Shown here: piece by piece, positions 25,023-32,574 of the stretch
Numbering within the stretch: the first letter of the stretch is position 1
Layout: the number at the start of each line of letters is the position of its first letter
DNA from: JBOGNO01 sp050747245
GTDB taxonomy: Bacteria > Acidobacteriota > Terriglobia > Acidiferrales > UBA7541
Reading direction: 5' to 3'
Assembly: GCA_050747245.1 (NCBI GenBank)
Contig: JBOGNO010000002.1
Location: 372,001 to 436,000, forward strand
DNA: 64,000 nt
Made by a program: the position numbers and the translations under genes
The notes under the pieces: model-generated
What the model saw: only the letters and a program-made list of their open reading frames with translations
Databases searched by the model: none
What the model was told of the DNA's origin: nothing

Positions 25023-25047
25023 CGGCGCTCCGCGATCGGGAGCGCCG
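25023..25047 (-). terminator. Intrinsic terminator between maf and tatA
   Basis: CGGCGCTCC (25023-25031) and GGAGCGCCG (25039-25047) form a perfect 9-bp stem with a 7-base loop. On the minus strand the stem is followed by AATTTTTATTT, so it best serves the leftward tatA transcript. It may also stop maf. Confidence 0.7.
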
Positions 25048-25080
25048 AGAATTTCGTGGCCAAAAAATGAAGGTCGGTGG

Positions 25081-25299
25081 TTACTTTTTCTCCGGGGTGG
25101 TCGGCTGGCTGGTAGGCGCAGGAGAGGATGTTGACGTGGGCGTGGAATTCGTCTGGCTCGACTGATCCCCGCGCATGCCTTCCCTGAATTCTCGGACGCC
25201 GGAGCCGAGACCGCGCATCACCTCAGGAATTTTCTTGCCGCCAAAAAGAATTACCACCACGAGAAGCAAAATTAATAGATGCGGCCAACTGAATTCCAT
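25081..25299 (-). CDS. tatA: Twin-arginine translocase subunit TatA
   Basis: This is a 72-residue protein with one N-terminal membrane helix (MEFSWPHLLILLLVVVILFG) followed by GGKKIPEVMRGLGSGVREFR, the amphipathic helix typical of TatA/E, and a short Ser/Thr/Pro-rich tail. TatA forms the protein-conducting assembly for folded Tat substrates with TatC, which is not in the window. TGAGGATTT precedes the ATG. It is downstream of selB on the same strand, with a terminator behind it. Confidence 0.92.
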   Translation of the reverse strand: MEFSWPHLLILLLVVVILFGGKKIPEVMRGLGSGVREFREGMRGDQSSQTNSTPTSTSSPAPTSQPTTPEKK

Positions 25300-25370
25300 A
25301 AATCCTCACTTTGCAGCATGAGCCTTTAGCGCCGCCCCTTCCAGAACGTGCCCCGCGCAAGACTCACTGG

Positions 25371-27278
25371 TCAGAGTATAACATGCTCATCACCCGCGCG
25401 GCGCGTTACGCCCTGCCTATCGAGGAATTCGAGCAAGGGAATGGCATATTTGCGGCTTACGCCGGTCAGCTCTTTGAATGCGGCCACGGAGATTTTTTCG
25501 CCGCGGCGATTCTTGTAATCAGCGATGAGCGAACGCAGGCGCTCCACGGCCGAGCGGTGAAACACAAGCTCGGGCGTGACTTTGACGAGCGATTTCTCGC
25601 GCAAGAGAATTTGAAATATTTTCTGCGCGCGCGCAGCCTCGATGGCGAGCTTGCCGAGAACTTCCTCGAAGCGCGGAACGGCGAGGCTGGCGCGTTCGAA
25701 TTCGCGCTCGATCTGTTCCTTCGCGCGGGCCTCCTCGGGAAGAAGCGCGATCTCGCGTCCGGCGAGTTTTACCAAATCGCCTGAAATCGCGAGGGAGCCC
25801 GCCGCGGTCAATTCACCGAACGTCGCGCGAAACACTTCGGGCCGCGCGCCGGGCGCCACGCGGCAGCGAAGATCTTCCTTCGGAATTCCTGGGAGCAGGG
25901 GATTCGCTGCGTGGAAGTGGCTGACTTCTTCCTGAATTCTTCGGCTGAGCTCGTCGAATGCTGTGCGCGAAACAGCGACAAAATCCGGGGAGCCTGCCTC
26001 GGAAATCATGCGCAATGTGCCGACGGCGGAAAGTTTTGTCGCTGTCTCGCGGACTTCGTTTTCGAGCCAGGCAGTGCGCGCGATAATTTTTCTCATATCG
26101 AGGCCGCGCGGCTCCGATTCCACGAGAGCGGAGAGAATATCTTCCCGGCCGCCGCGCTCGAGCACATGGAGAAAGGGAGTCACGCGCGCATCGCTGCGAC
26201 GGTGGCGCGGCGCGAGCGCGTCGAGGACGACGCCTCCGCCGATGGTCACGACCGGAGAAAATTGCCGCAGGATAAAATGATCGCCGGGAAGAACGAGCGC
26301 GGATTCCTTCAGGCGGAGCTGCGCGAAAGCGGATTCGCCCGGGCGCAAATCCTCCCGATCAAGGAGGATTGTTTCCGCGACGGTCTCCGCCGTGCCCTGA
26401 TGAAAATGCGCACGGACGCGATTCTTAAGCGCGCGAGCGGAGGTGAGTAGCGTGACGCGCGCGTCCAAGCGCTGCGCCGGCTCGAAGACTCCCGGCGAAG
26501 CAAGGGCCATGCCGCGGCCGGCATCTGCGAGCTCGATGCCCGCAAGATTCACAGCTGTGCGCTGCCCCGCGACGGCGCGCGCGACGGCTTTGCCTCCGGA
26601 ATGAACGCCGCGCACGCGCGCAAGTTTTCGCGCGGGAAATAATTCGACTTCGTCCTCCGCGCTCACCGATCCGGAAACGAGCGTCCCGGTGACTACCGTG
26701 CCAAAACCCTTTTGCGCGAACACGCGATCGATGGGCAGGCGAAAATGCCGCGATGCGTCGCGGGCTGGGGCTTCGAGCGCGACGCGCAGGAGTTCACGTT
26801 TCAAATCGCTGAGTCCGGCGCCCGATTTCGCGCTGACCGCGACTATTGGCGCGGCTTCGAGAAACGAGCCGCGAAGAAACTCTTCCGCTTCCAGACGCAC
26901 CAGTCCGAGCGTATCGGCATCCACGAGATCCGCTTTCGTGAGAGCTACGAGGCCGCGAGAAATTCCGAGCAGGCGGCAAATATCGAAATGCTCGCGGGTC
27001 TGCGGCTTGATGGATTCATCGGCGGCGATGACTAGAAGCACCAGATCGATTCCTCCCGCGCCGGCGAGCATGTTGCGGACGAATCGTTCGTGCCCGGGAA
27101 CGTCCACGAAGCCAATTTCGATGTCATCGAGCGTGAGAAATGCAAAGCCGAGATCAATGGTGATGCCGCGCCGTTTTTCTTCTTCCAAGCGGTCGGGGTG
27201 CGTGCCGGTGAGGGCTTCGACGAGCGAGGATTTTCCGTGGTCAATGTGGCCGGCCGTGCCGACGATCACGTGCTTCAT
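25371..27278 (-). CDS. selB: Selenocysteine-specific translation elongation factor SelB
   Basis: The protein has 635 residues, normal for the family. The N-terminal GTPase has G1 AGHIDHGKSSL (residues 9-19), DVPGHE (59-64) and TKAD (114-117). The central EF-Tu-like domains include 'QKGFGTVVTGTLVSGSV'. The C-terminal third is winged-helix repeats that bind the SECIS RNA, ending in 'SRKYAIPLLEFLDRQGVTRR'. SelB carries Sec-tRNA to UGA codons next to a SECIS hairpin. Its presence supports the two UGA-containing genes in this window (6400 and 58359). selA, selC and selD are not seen here. It lies in a leftward run with pyrF upstream and tatA downstream. Confidence 0.96.
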   Translation of the reverse strand: MKHVIVGTAGHIDHGKSSLVEALTGTHPDRLEEEKRRGITIDLGFAFLTLDDIEIGFVDVPGHERFVRNMLAGAGGIDLVLLVIAADESIKPQTREHFDICRLLGISRGLVALTKADLVDADTLGLVRLEAEEFLRGSFLEAAPIVAVSAKSGAGLSDLKRELLRVALEAPARDASRHFRLPIDRVFAQKGFGTVVTGTLVSGSVSAEDEVELFPARKLARVRGVHSGGKAVARAVAGQRTAVNLAGIELADAGRGMALASPGVFEPAQRLDARVTLLTSARALKNRVRAHFHQGTAETVAETILLDREDLRPGESAFAQLRLKESALVLPGDHFILRQFSPVVTIGGGVVLDALAPRHRRSDARVTPFLHVLERGGREDILSALVESEPRGLDMRKIIARTAWLENEVRETATKLSAVGTLRMISEAGSPDFVAVSRTAFDELSRRIQEEVSHFHAANPLLPGIPKEDLRCRVAPGARPEVFRATFGELTAAGSLAISGDLVKLAGREIALLPEEARAKEQIEREFERASLAVPRFEEVLGKLAIEAARAQKIFQILLREKSLVKVTPELVFHRSAVERLRSLIADYKNRRGEKISVAAFKELTGVSRKYAIPLLEFLDRQGVTRRAGDEHVIL

Positions 27279-27350
27279 CGCGGTTTCCGCAAGAATGGCA
27301 TGCGTTGCGATGCTAGCGGACTGGGTGAAGGCGGGTCAATGCGCCGCGTG

Positions 27351-28076
27351 TTAAGCGCGCGAGTGGGCGACAACGATTTCGCGGAGAATGGAATCTGCTG
27401 CGGAGCGGGGATCGCGGGCGGCGGTGATGGGCCGGCCGACAACGATGTAATTCGCGCCGGCGCGAATCGCTTCGGCAGGGGTGGCGATACGGGTCTGATC
27501 GCCGCGAGCGGTTGCACTCGGTCGGACGCCCGGAACGAGGATGATGAAATCCTCCCCGCAGGCGCGGCGAATGGCACGGGCTTCATGCGCCGACGTGACA
27601 ACTCCATCCATTCCCGATTCTTGCGCGAGGCGCGCCAGTCTTACCGCACGGTGCTGTAGTGATCCGGCGAGCCCCACACGCCGCATTTCGCGCGCATCGA
27701 GGCTCGTCAACAGGGTCACCGCCAGCAATTTCGGGGGATTGCGAACTCCGCGCAAGGCGGCGCGCGCGGCCCGCATCATAGTCACTCCGCCTGTGGCGTG
27801 GAGCGTCAAAAGGCGCACGCCCGGAAGCTTCGCGGCCGAGGCGACTCCTCCGGCGACGGAGTTAGGGATATCGTGGAATTTTAGGTCGAGAAAGACGCCG
27901 CGAATAATTTTTGCCAGTTCGCGTACGGCCGAGGGTCCCTCGGCGGTGAAGAGCTGGTTCCCAACCTTTACCATCTTCACGCGCCCCCGCAACGTCCGGG
28001 AAATTGCAAGGGCTCTCGAGAGTGAAGGAACGTCAAGCGCGACGATCAGTTGCTCGGCTGGGTCGAAACTGGGCGT
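27351..28076 (-). CDS. pyrF: Orotidine-5'-phosphate decarboxylase, with non-standard start codon
   Basis: The protein has about 241 residues if read from codon 28076. It performs the last step of UMP synthesis. Family features are LIVALDVPS near the N-terminus, 'FLDLKFHDIPNSV' with the catalytic D-x-K-x-x-D, 'GVVTSAHEA', 'VPGVRP' and 'NYIVVGRPIT'. No ATG, GTG or TTG is in frame before the conserved LIVALD strand. A GGAGG stretch inside rlpA is followed 7 bases later by ACG (28076-28074), exactly where ATG would be expected; a CTG at 28049 is the other option. Either a rare start, a recent mutation or a base error is involved. The 5' end overlaps rlpA. Confidence 0.88.
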   Translation of the reverse strand, partial: TPSFDPAEQLIVALDVPSLSRALAISRTLRGRVKMVKVGNQLFTAEGPSAVRELAKIIRGVFLDLKFHDIPNSVAGGVASAAKLPGVRLLTLHATGGVTMMRAARAALRGVRNPPKLLAVTLLTSLDAREMRRVGLAGSLQHRAVRLARLAQESGMDGVVTSAHEARAIRRACGEDFIILVPGVRPSATARGDQTRIATPAEAIRAGANYIVVGRPITAARDPRSAADSILREIVVAHSRA

Positions 28077-28561
28077 GAAGGCACCTCCAGAAGTTCGACG
28101 CGGACATGTGCCAAGCCGCGGCGGTCAAACCCAAGATTGCGGGCCACGCCGAAGGAAACGTCAAGGTCGCGGCCGTCGACATAGGGGCCCCGGTCGTTGA
28201 TTCGAACAACCTGGCTGCGGTGCGTGGAAAGGTTGATAACCCTGATTACCGAACCGAGAGGCAGTGTGGGGTGTGCGGCGGTTGGGGCGTACATGTCGTA
28301 GGTTTCGCCGTTGGCTGTGCGCTCCCCGTCAAACTCCTCGCCGTACCACCCCGAAATGCAGTCCCAGACCTTGAGCGGCCGTGGGTGCAGGTAGGGATTA
28401 GGGTTAGCCAGCGACGCGGCAGGCGCTCCCAGGCCCTCGATTTCATGTACAACCGGCCCCGTAGGGCCTCCTTGCGCGGGCGCCCGTAGCACTGGAGTGA
28501 TCACAAACATCAACAACGCCCAGCGGATGGCGGCCCAGGTGAACAATCGTTTGCTATGCAT
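28046..28561 (-). CDS. rlpA: RlpA-like septal ring lytic transglycosylase family protein
   Basis: The protein has 171 residues, starting at the ATG 28561 preceded by CAGGAG. An N-terminal hydrophobic segment (about residues 5-28) acts as a signal or anchor. The double-psi beta-barrel shows the RlpA motifs SGWYGEEFDGERTANGE, 'YDMYAPTAAHPTLPLGSVIRV', 'VVRINDRGPYVDGRDLDVS' and a final 'VRVELLEV' strand. The catalytic-site Asp of the NDRGP motif is present. There is no SPOR domain, so it is a short form. It lies between pyrD and pyrF and its end contains the ribosome site of pyrF. Confidence 0.88.
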   Translation of the reverse strand: MHSKRLFTWAAIRWALLMFVITPVLRAPAQGGPTGPVVHEIEGLGAPAASLANPNPYLHPRPLKVWDCISGWYGEEFDGERTANGETYDMYAPTAAHPTLPLGSVIRVINLSTHRSQVVRINDRGPYVDGRDLDVSFGVARNLGFDRRGLAHVRVELLEVPSRPVSTQPSN

Positions 28562-28602
28562 AGGCTCCTGTAAGTCAAATAAAATCATGATATTTTACCC
28601 CT

Positions 28603-29580
28603 CTAAGCGCTCGCGAAGCAACGATTATTTTGCGGAAAAACACCTCGCAAAGCGCTGATTTTATTGACCTTCTCATGCAAGCAGAGCTTCGAAAGACCGT
28701 CGACCATTTGCTCTGAGGCTCTGGGATCAACAAAATGGGCCGTACCGACCTCGACTGCGGAGGCACCAGCCAGGAGGTACTCCATGATATCCTCTGGCTT
28801 TTCAATGCCTCCCAGTCCGATGACCGGGATACGAACCGCTTGGCTGACCTCATAGACCATGCGCATAGTTATAGGGCGTATGGCGGGCCCGGACAATCCA
28901 CCTCCGGTACTCGCAAGTTGGGACTTCCGAGTGTGTATATTTATACACAGTGCTGGGTAGGTGTTCGCGACAATGAGGGCGTCCGCGCCCGATTCCTCTG
29001 CTGAGCGGGCAATCGGCAGGATTCCACCCACATAGGGTGCAAGTTTGACCCAAAGCGGTCTGCGGGAGGCTTTTCGGGCTGCCGTGACCACGGACGCCAC
29101 CGAGGCTGGATCGGCGGAGAATTCGGCCCCGCCCTTCTCGACGTTAGGACAGGAAATGTTCAGCTCATACCCGGCCAGGCCTTCGGCGTCCTCGAGAACG
29201 CGAATCACCTCGATATACTCGGCGATAGTACGCCCGAAGACGTTGGCAAAGATTTGCGTGTGAAACCGACGGAGAAGTGGAAGCTTTTCCGCCACGAAGG
29301 CACGAACGCCCACATTTTGCAGACCGACGGCGTTCATCATTCCGGAGGGGGTCTCGCAGAGGCGGGGAGCTGGCGCGCCATCCATCGGCTGTGCGGAGAG
29401 TCCCTTGACGACGATGCCTCCCAGACGGTCGAGATTCACGAGGTGCGCAAACTCGATTCCGTAGCCAAAAGTTCCGCTGGCGGCGATGACGGGGTTGCTT
29501 AACTGGAGAGAACCGACACCAACGCTAAGGTCAACTTCCACGGGCCGCCCTGACGGGGACTGGGGCTTGGGCGCGCTCAC
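28603..29580 (-). CDS. pyrD: Dihydroorotate dehydrogenase, class 1B catalytic subunit type
   Basis: This protein of about 325 residues oxidises dihydroorotate to orotate with FMN. Visible features are 'NPVIAASGTFGYG', 'KGLSAQPMDGAP.PRLCETPSGMMNAVGLQN', ELNISCPNVEKGG (with the Cys base of class 1 enzymes), 'PLWVKLAPY', 'GGLSGPAIRPI' and 'IPVIGLGGI'. I chose GTG at 29580 because a TAGACT -10-like hexamer (29595-29590) sits 9 bases upstream and no ribosome site is present; TTG at 29589 is possible. No pyrK (electron-transfer subunit) is adjacent. A region normally reading AIDxETRRP is unusual (CINIHTRKS) and AT-rich. Confidence 0.93.
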   Translation of the reverse strand: MSAPKPQSPSGRPVEVDLSVGVGSLQLSNPVIAASGTFGYGIEFAHLVNLDRLGGIVVKGLSAQPMDGAPAPRLCETPSGMMNAVGLQNVGVRAFVAEKLPLLRRFHTQIFANVFGRTIAEYIEVIRVLEDAEGLAGYELNISCPNVEKGGAEFSADPASVASVVTAARKASRRPLWVKLAPYVGGILPIARSAEESGADALIVANTYPALCINIHTRKSQLASTGGGLSGPAIRPITMRMVYEVSQAVRIPVIGLGGIEKPEDIMEYLLAGASAVEVGTAHFVDPRASEQMVDGLSKLCLHEKVNKISALRGVFPQNNRCFASA

Positions 29581-29604
29581 CGGACGCAAAGTCTAGCACG
29601 GTTG

Positions 29605-29658
29605 CGCGGGAGGCAAAAGAAAAACGTGCGAGCTTTCCACAGGCGGCGCTCTCCCGCG
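29605..29658. promoter_or_regulatory. Inverted repeat in the shared pyrD-pyrR control region
   Basis: CGCGGGAG (29605-29612) and CTCCCGCG (29651-29658) are perfect complements 38 bases apart. They lie between the -10 elements of pyrD (TAGACT, minus strand, 29590-29595) and pyrR (TACGAT, 29676-29681). It could be a regulator's DNA site or a looped operator. It lies upstream of both inferred starts, so a PyrR RNA attenuator is less likely. Confidence 0.3.
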
Positions 29659-29690
29659 ACAAACGTCCGGTGTGTTACGATGTCGGCCCG

Positions 29691-30239
29691 ATGCACGTGG
29701 AAGAAAAAAGGCAACTGCTCTCCGCCGAAGAGATCGCCCGAACGCTCGGGCGGCTGGCGCATGAAATTGTCGAGCGCACTTCGGGAGCGAAAGATCTCGC
29801 GCTCATCGGCGTGCGCCGTCGCGGAGTCCCGCTGGCGCAGCGGCTGGCCGCTGCGATTTTGCAATTTTTGCAAATAAGCGTTCCAGTGGGCGTGCTGGAT
29901 ATCACGCTTTATCGCGACGATCTTTCAACCGTCGCCGCGCATCCTATCGTGCAATCCACGGACATTCCGTTCTCCGTGGATGAGCGAAACCTGATTCTGG
30001 TGGACGACGTACTTTACACGGGGCGCACCGTGCGCGCGGCAATGAACGGGCTTTTCGATCTCGGCCGCCCGAAGAGCGTCCGGCTGTGCGTGCTGATCGA
30101 CCGCGGGCACCGCGAATTACCCATCGAAGCGAGCTTCGTGGGAAAAAATATCCAGACATCGGATACAGAAATCATCGAAGTGAGGCTCCGCGAAATTGAC
30201 GGCGAAGAGCGAGTTATGCTGGTCGAACGCGTTCCCTGA
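29691..30239 (+). CDS. pyrR: PyrR pyrimidine operon regulator / uracil phosphoribosyltransferase
   Basis: This is a 182-residue protein with a type I phosphoribosyltransferase fold. The PRPP loop reads LILVDDVLYTGRTVRAAM, exactly as in PyrR; 'LIGVRRRGVPLAQRLA', 'LDITLYRDDL' and the C-terminal LPIEASFVGKNIQTS are also diagnostic. In many bacteria PyrR binds pyr mRNA in response to UMP and attenuates the operon. Here it is the first gene of pyrR-pyrB-pyrC. The start MHVEEKR at 29691 is preceded by TACGAT 9 bases upstream and no ribosome site, so a nearly leaderless start is likely. This would leave no room for a PyrR attenuator in front of pyrR itself. Confidence 0.94.
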   Translation: MHVEEKRQLLSAEEIARTLGRLAHEIVERTSGAKDLALIGVRRRGVPLAQRLAAAILQFLQISVPVGVLDITLYRDDLSTVAAHPIVQSTDIPFSVDERNLILVDDVLYTGRTVRAAMNGLFDLGRPKSVRLCVLIDRGHRELPIEASFVGKNIQTSDTEIIEVRLREIDGEERVMLVERVP

Positions 30240-30282
30240 AACCGCGTCCGGGGAACGGGAGGCTCACGGCCAAAGGAAGATC

Positions 30283-31254
30283 GTGCAACCGCGATTGCGC
30301 CATCTGCTGGGCATTGAGCCACTCAGTGCGGAGCAAATTCTTTTCATTCTCGAGCAGGCGCGCCCCTTCCAGGAATTTCAAAAGAATCCGCTGAAAAAAC
30401 TGGCCACGCTGCGCGGCAAGACCGTGTTGCTTGCCTTCTTCGAGCCTTCCACGCGCACGCGCATCAGCTTCGCAACGGCGGCATCGCGCCTCGGCGCGGA
30501 CACGATGAACCTGCAAGCCGAAAGCTCGAGCTTGCGCAAGGGCGAATCGCTGCTCGATACCGTGCGAACGCTCGAAGCCATGAAGCCGGACGCCATCGTG
30601 ATGCGCCACAGCGCTTCGGGCGCCGCGGATTTCGTCGCGCGGCATTTTGAAGTCCCGGTGATCAACGCAGGGGACGGCTGGCACGAGCATCCCACTCAGG
30701 CGCTGCTCGACGCGCTGACAATTCGCGATCGCAAACGCCGCCTCGAAGACCTGCACGTCACGATTCTGGGCGACATCCTGCATAGCCGCGTGGCGCGCTC
30801 GAATATTCATCTCCTCGCCAAATTCGGCGCGCGTCTCACGCTTTGCGGCCCGGGAATGTGGATTCCGCGCGAACTCGAGTGCCTGGCGAAAGATATTCGC
30901 CGCACGGCGCACATCGAAGAAGCGCTCGAGGGCGCGGACATCGTTCTCGCCTTGCGCGTGCAGACCGAACGCCTGCACGAGCCTGCGCTATCCGCCGACG
31001 AATACATCTTGCGCTACCAGCTCACGGCGGAGCGTCTGCGCCGCGCCAAGCCGGACGCCATCGTCCTGCATCCCGGTCCGATGATTCGCGGACTCGAAAT
31101 TGATCCCGAAGTCGCCGATGGGCCGCAGTCCTGCGTGCTCGAACAGGTGACCAATGGACTCGCAGTGCGCATGGCGCTGCTCTTTCAGCTCATCCTCGCG
31201 CCGCAGCCCGATGCAGAACATCCCGCAAAGGATTTCACACGTGCTGCTGATTAA
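30283..31254 (+). CDS. pyrB: Aspartate carbamoyltransferase catalytic subunit
   Basis: The protein has 323 residues. GTG at 30283 is the start supported by AAAGGAAG. It condenses carbamoyl phosphate and aspartate. Family signatures are FFEPSTRTRISFATAASRLG with the carbamoyl-phosphate STRTR loop, 'SSLRKGESLLDTV', 'GDGWHEHPTQALLDALT', 'ILGDILHSRVARSN', the 'LRVQTER' loop and HPGPMIRGLEI. It follows pyrR by 43 bases and overlaps pyrC by 14. No pyrI regulatory chain is present, so this resembles the type that associates with a dihydroorotase-like PyrC. Confidence 0.96.
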   Translation: MQPRLRHLLGIEPLSAEQILFILEQARPFQEFQKNPLKKLATLRGKTVLLAFFEPSTRTRISFATAASRLGADTMNLQAESSSLRKGESLLDTVRTLEAMKPDAIVMRHSASGAADFVARHFEVPVINAGDGWHEHPTQALLDALTIRDRKRRLEDLHVTILGDILHSRVARSNIHLLAKFGARLTLCGPGMWIPRELECLAKDIRRTAHIEEALEGADIVLALRVQTERLHEPALSADEYILRYQLTAERLRRAKPDAIVLHPGPMIRGLEIDPEVADGPQSCVLEQVTNGLAVRMALLFQLILAPQPDAEHPAKDFTRAAD

Positions 31255-32557
31255 GAACGGACGCGTGCTCGATCCCGCGACTCGCACGGACGCGCAACTC
31301 GACGTCTTACTCGACGACGGAAAAATCGCGCGCGTCGCGGCGTCTCTTGCAGCGCGCGGGGCGGAGGTTTTCGACGCTTCCGGGCTCATCGTCGCGCCCG
31401 GCTTCATTGATCTTCACTGCCATTTGCGCGAACCGGGCCAGGAAATTTCGGAAACCATCGAGTCTGGCACGCGCGCTGCGGCGCGCGGAGGTTTCACGGC
31501 AGTTTGCGCGATGCCGAATACGCAGCCCGTGAACGACAACGCTTCGGTGACGCGCTCGATCATCGAGCGCGCGGCCGCGTGCGCAAGCGTTCGCGTCTGG
31601 CCCATTGGCGCGGCTTCGAAATCCAGCCAGGGCGAAGCGCTCGCAGAAATTGCCGCCATGCACGAAGCCGGCATTGTCGCCGTGAGCGATGATGGCAAGC
31701 CGCTCTTGACGGCGCGCCTCGCCCGCCAGGTGATGGACTACTGCGCGCCGCTGGGTTTACCGGTGATCGAACACGCCGAAGACGTTTCGCTCGCCGCCGG
31801 CGGCGTGATGCGCGAAGGCGCTCGCTCCGTGCGGCTGGGTTTGCCAGGAATTCCGGCGGAATCGGAATCCATCTGCGTAGCGCGCGATATCGAGCTCGCT
31901 GCTCATGCCGGAGCGCGCCTGCATATCGCACATCTCTCCGCGAAGCAATCGCTAGATCACGTGCGCGGCGCCAAGAAGCGCGGTCTCGCGGTGACCTGCG
32001 AAGTCACGCCGCACCATTTCACGCTCGTAGATGAAGACGCCGGCTACGACACGAACTTCAAGATGAATCCTCCGCTCGGCTCGCGCGAAGATCGCGAGGC
32101 TCTGCTCGCCGGGCTCGCCGACGGCTCCGTGGACGCCATCGCCACGGATCACGCGCCGCATCATCGCGCGAGCAAGGAAGTGGAATTCGAGCGCGCGACA
32201 TTCGGAATCACCGGCTTCGAGACGGCTCTCGCGCTGGGCTTGAGCGAACTCGTGCACTCGGGCCGCCTGACGCTGTTGCGCCTGGTGGAACTTTTCACCA
32301 GCGGCCCTGCACGTGTGCTGGGACTTGAAAGAAAAATTGCCGCAGGCGAGCCCGCCGACCTGACCATTTTTTCCGCCGAGCATGCGTGGACATTTCGCGC
32401 CGCGGAATCAGCGAGCCGCTCGCGCAACACGCCTTTCGACGGGCGCGCGTTTCGCGGAGCGCCCATGGCCACGATCGTCGCGGGGCGCATCGTCTTTCGC
32501 CGAGAAAATTCCATGGCTGCGAGCCAGCCAGCGTCACACTCGCAAACTCGCGGTTAG
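31241..32557 (+). CDS. pyrC: Dihydroorotase
   Basis: This 438-residue amidohydrolase starts at GTG 31241 with AAAGGA upstream; an ATG at 31211 inside pyrB is possible. The metal ligands are visible: HCHLREPG (HxH), the Lys/Asp region 'AVSDDGKPL', 'PVIEHAED', 'RLHIAHLSAKQS' and IATDHAPHH (Asp of the active site). It cyclises carbamoyl aspartate, the third step of pyrimidine synthesis. Translation is coupled to pyrB by a 14-base overlap, consistent with an ATCase-DHOase complex. The C-terminal 30 residues are untypical. Confidence 0.95.
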   Translation: MLLIKNGRVLDPATRTDAQLDVLLDDGKIARVAASLAARGAEVFDASGLIVAPGFIDLHCHLREPGQEISETIESGTRAAARGGFTAVCAMPNTQPVNDNASVTRSIIERAAACASVRVWPIGAASKSSQGEALAEIAAMHEAGIVAVSDDGKPLLTARLARQVMDYCAPLGLPVIEHAEDVSLAAGGVMREGARSVRLGLPGIPAESESICVARDIELAAHAGARLHIAHLSAKQSLDHVRGAKKRGLAVTCEVTPHHFTLVDEDAGYDTNFKMNPPLGSREDREALLAGLADGSVDAIATDHAPHHRASKEVEFERATFGITGFETALALGLSELVHSGRLTLLRLVELFTSGPARVLGLERKIAAGEPADLTIFSAEHAWTFRAAESASRSRNTPFDGRAFRGAPMATIVAGRIVFRRENSMAASQPASHSQTRG

Positions 32558-32574
32558 AGGAGAAGGAAAAAGAA

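Noticed and set aside
29601..29615. PyrR RNA-binding loop in front of pyrR
   Set aside because: GCGCGGGAGGC resembles part of the known loop but mismatches at key positions and lies upstream of the inferred transcript start.
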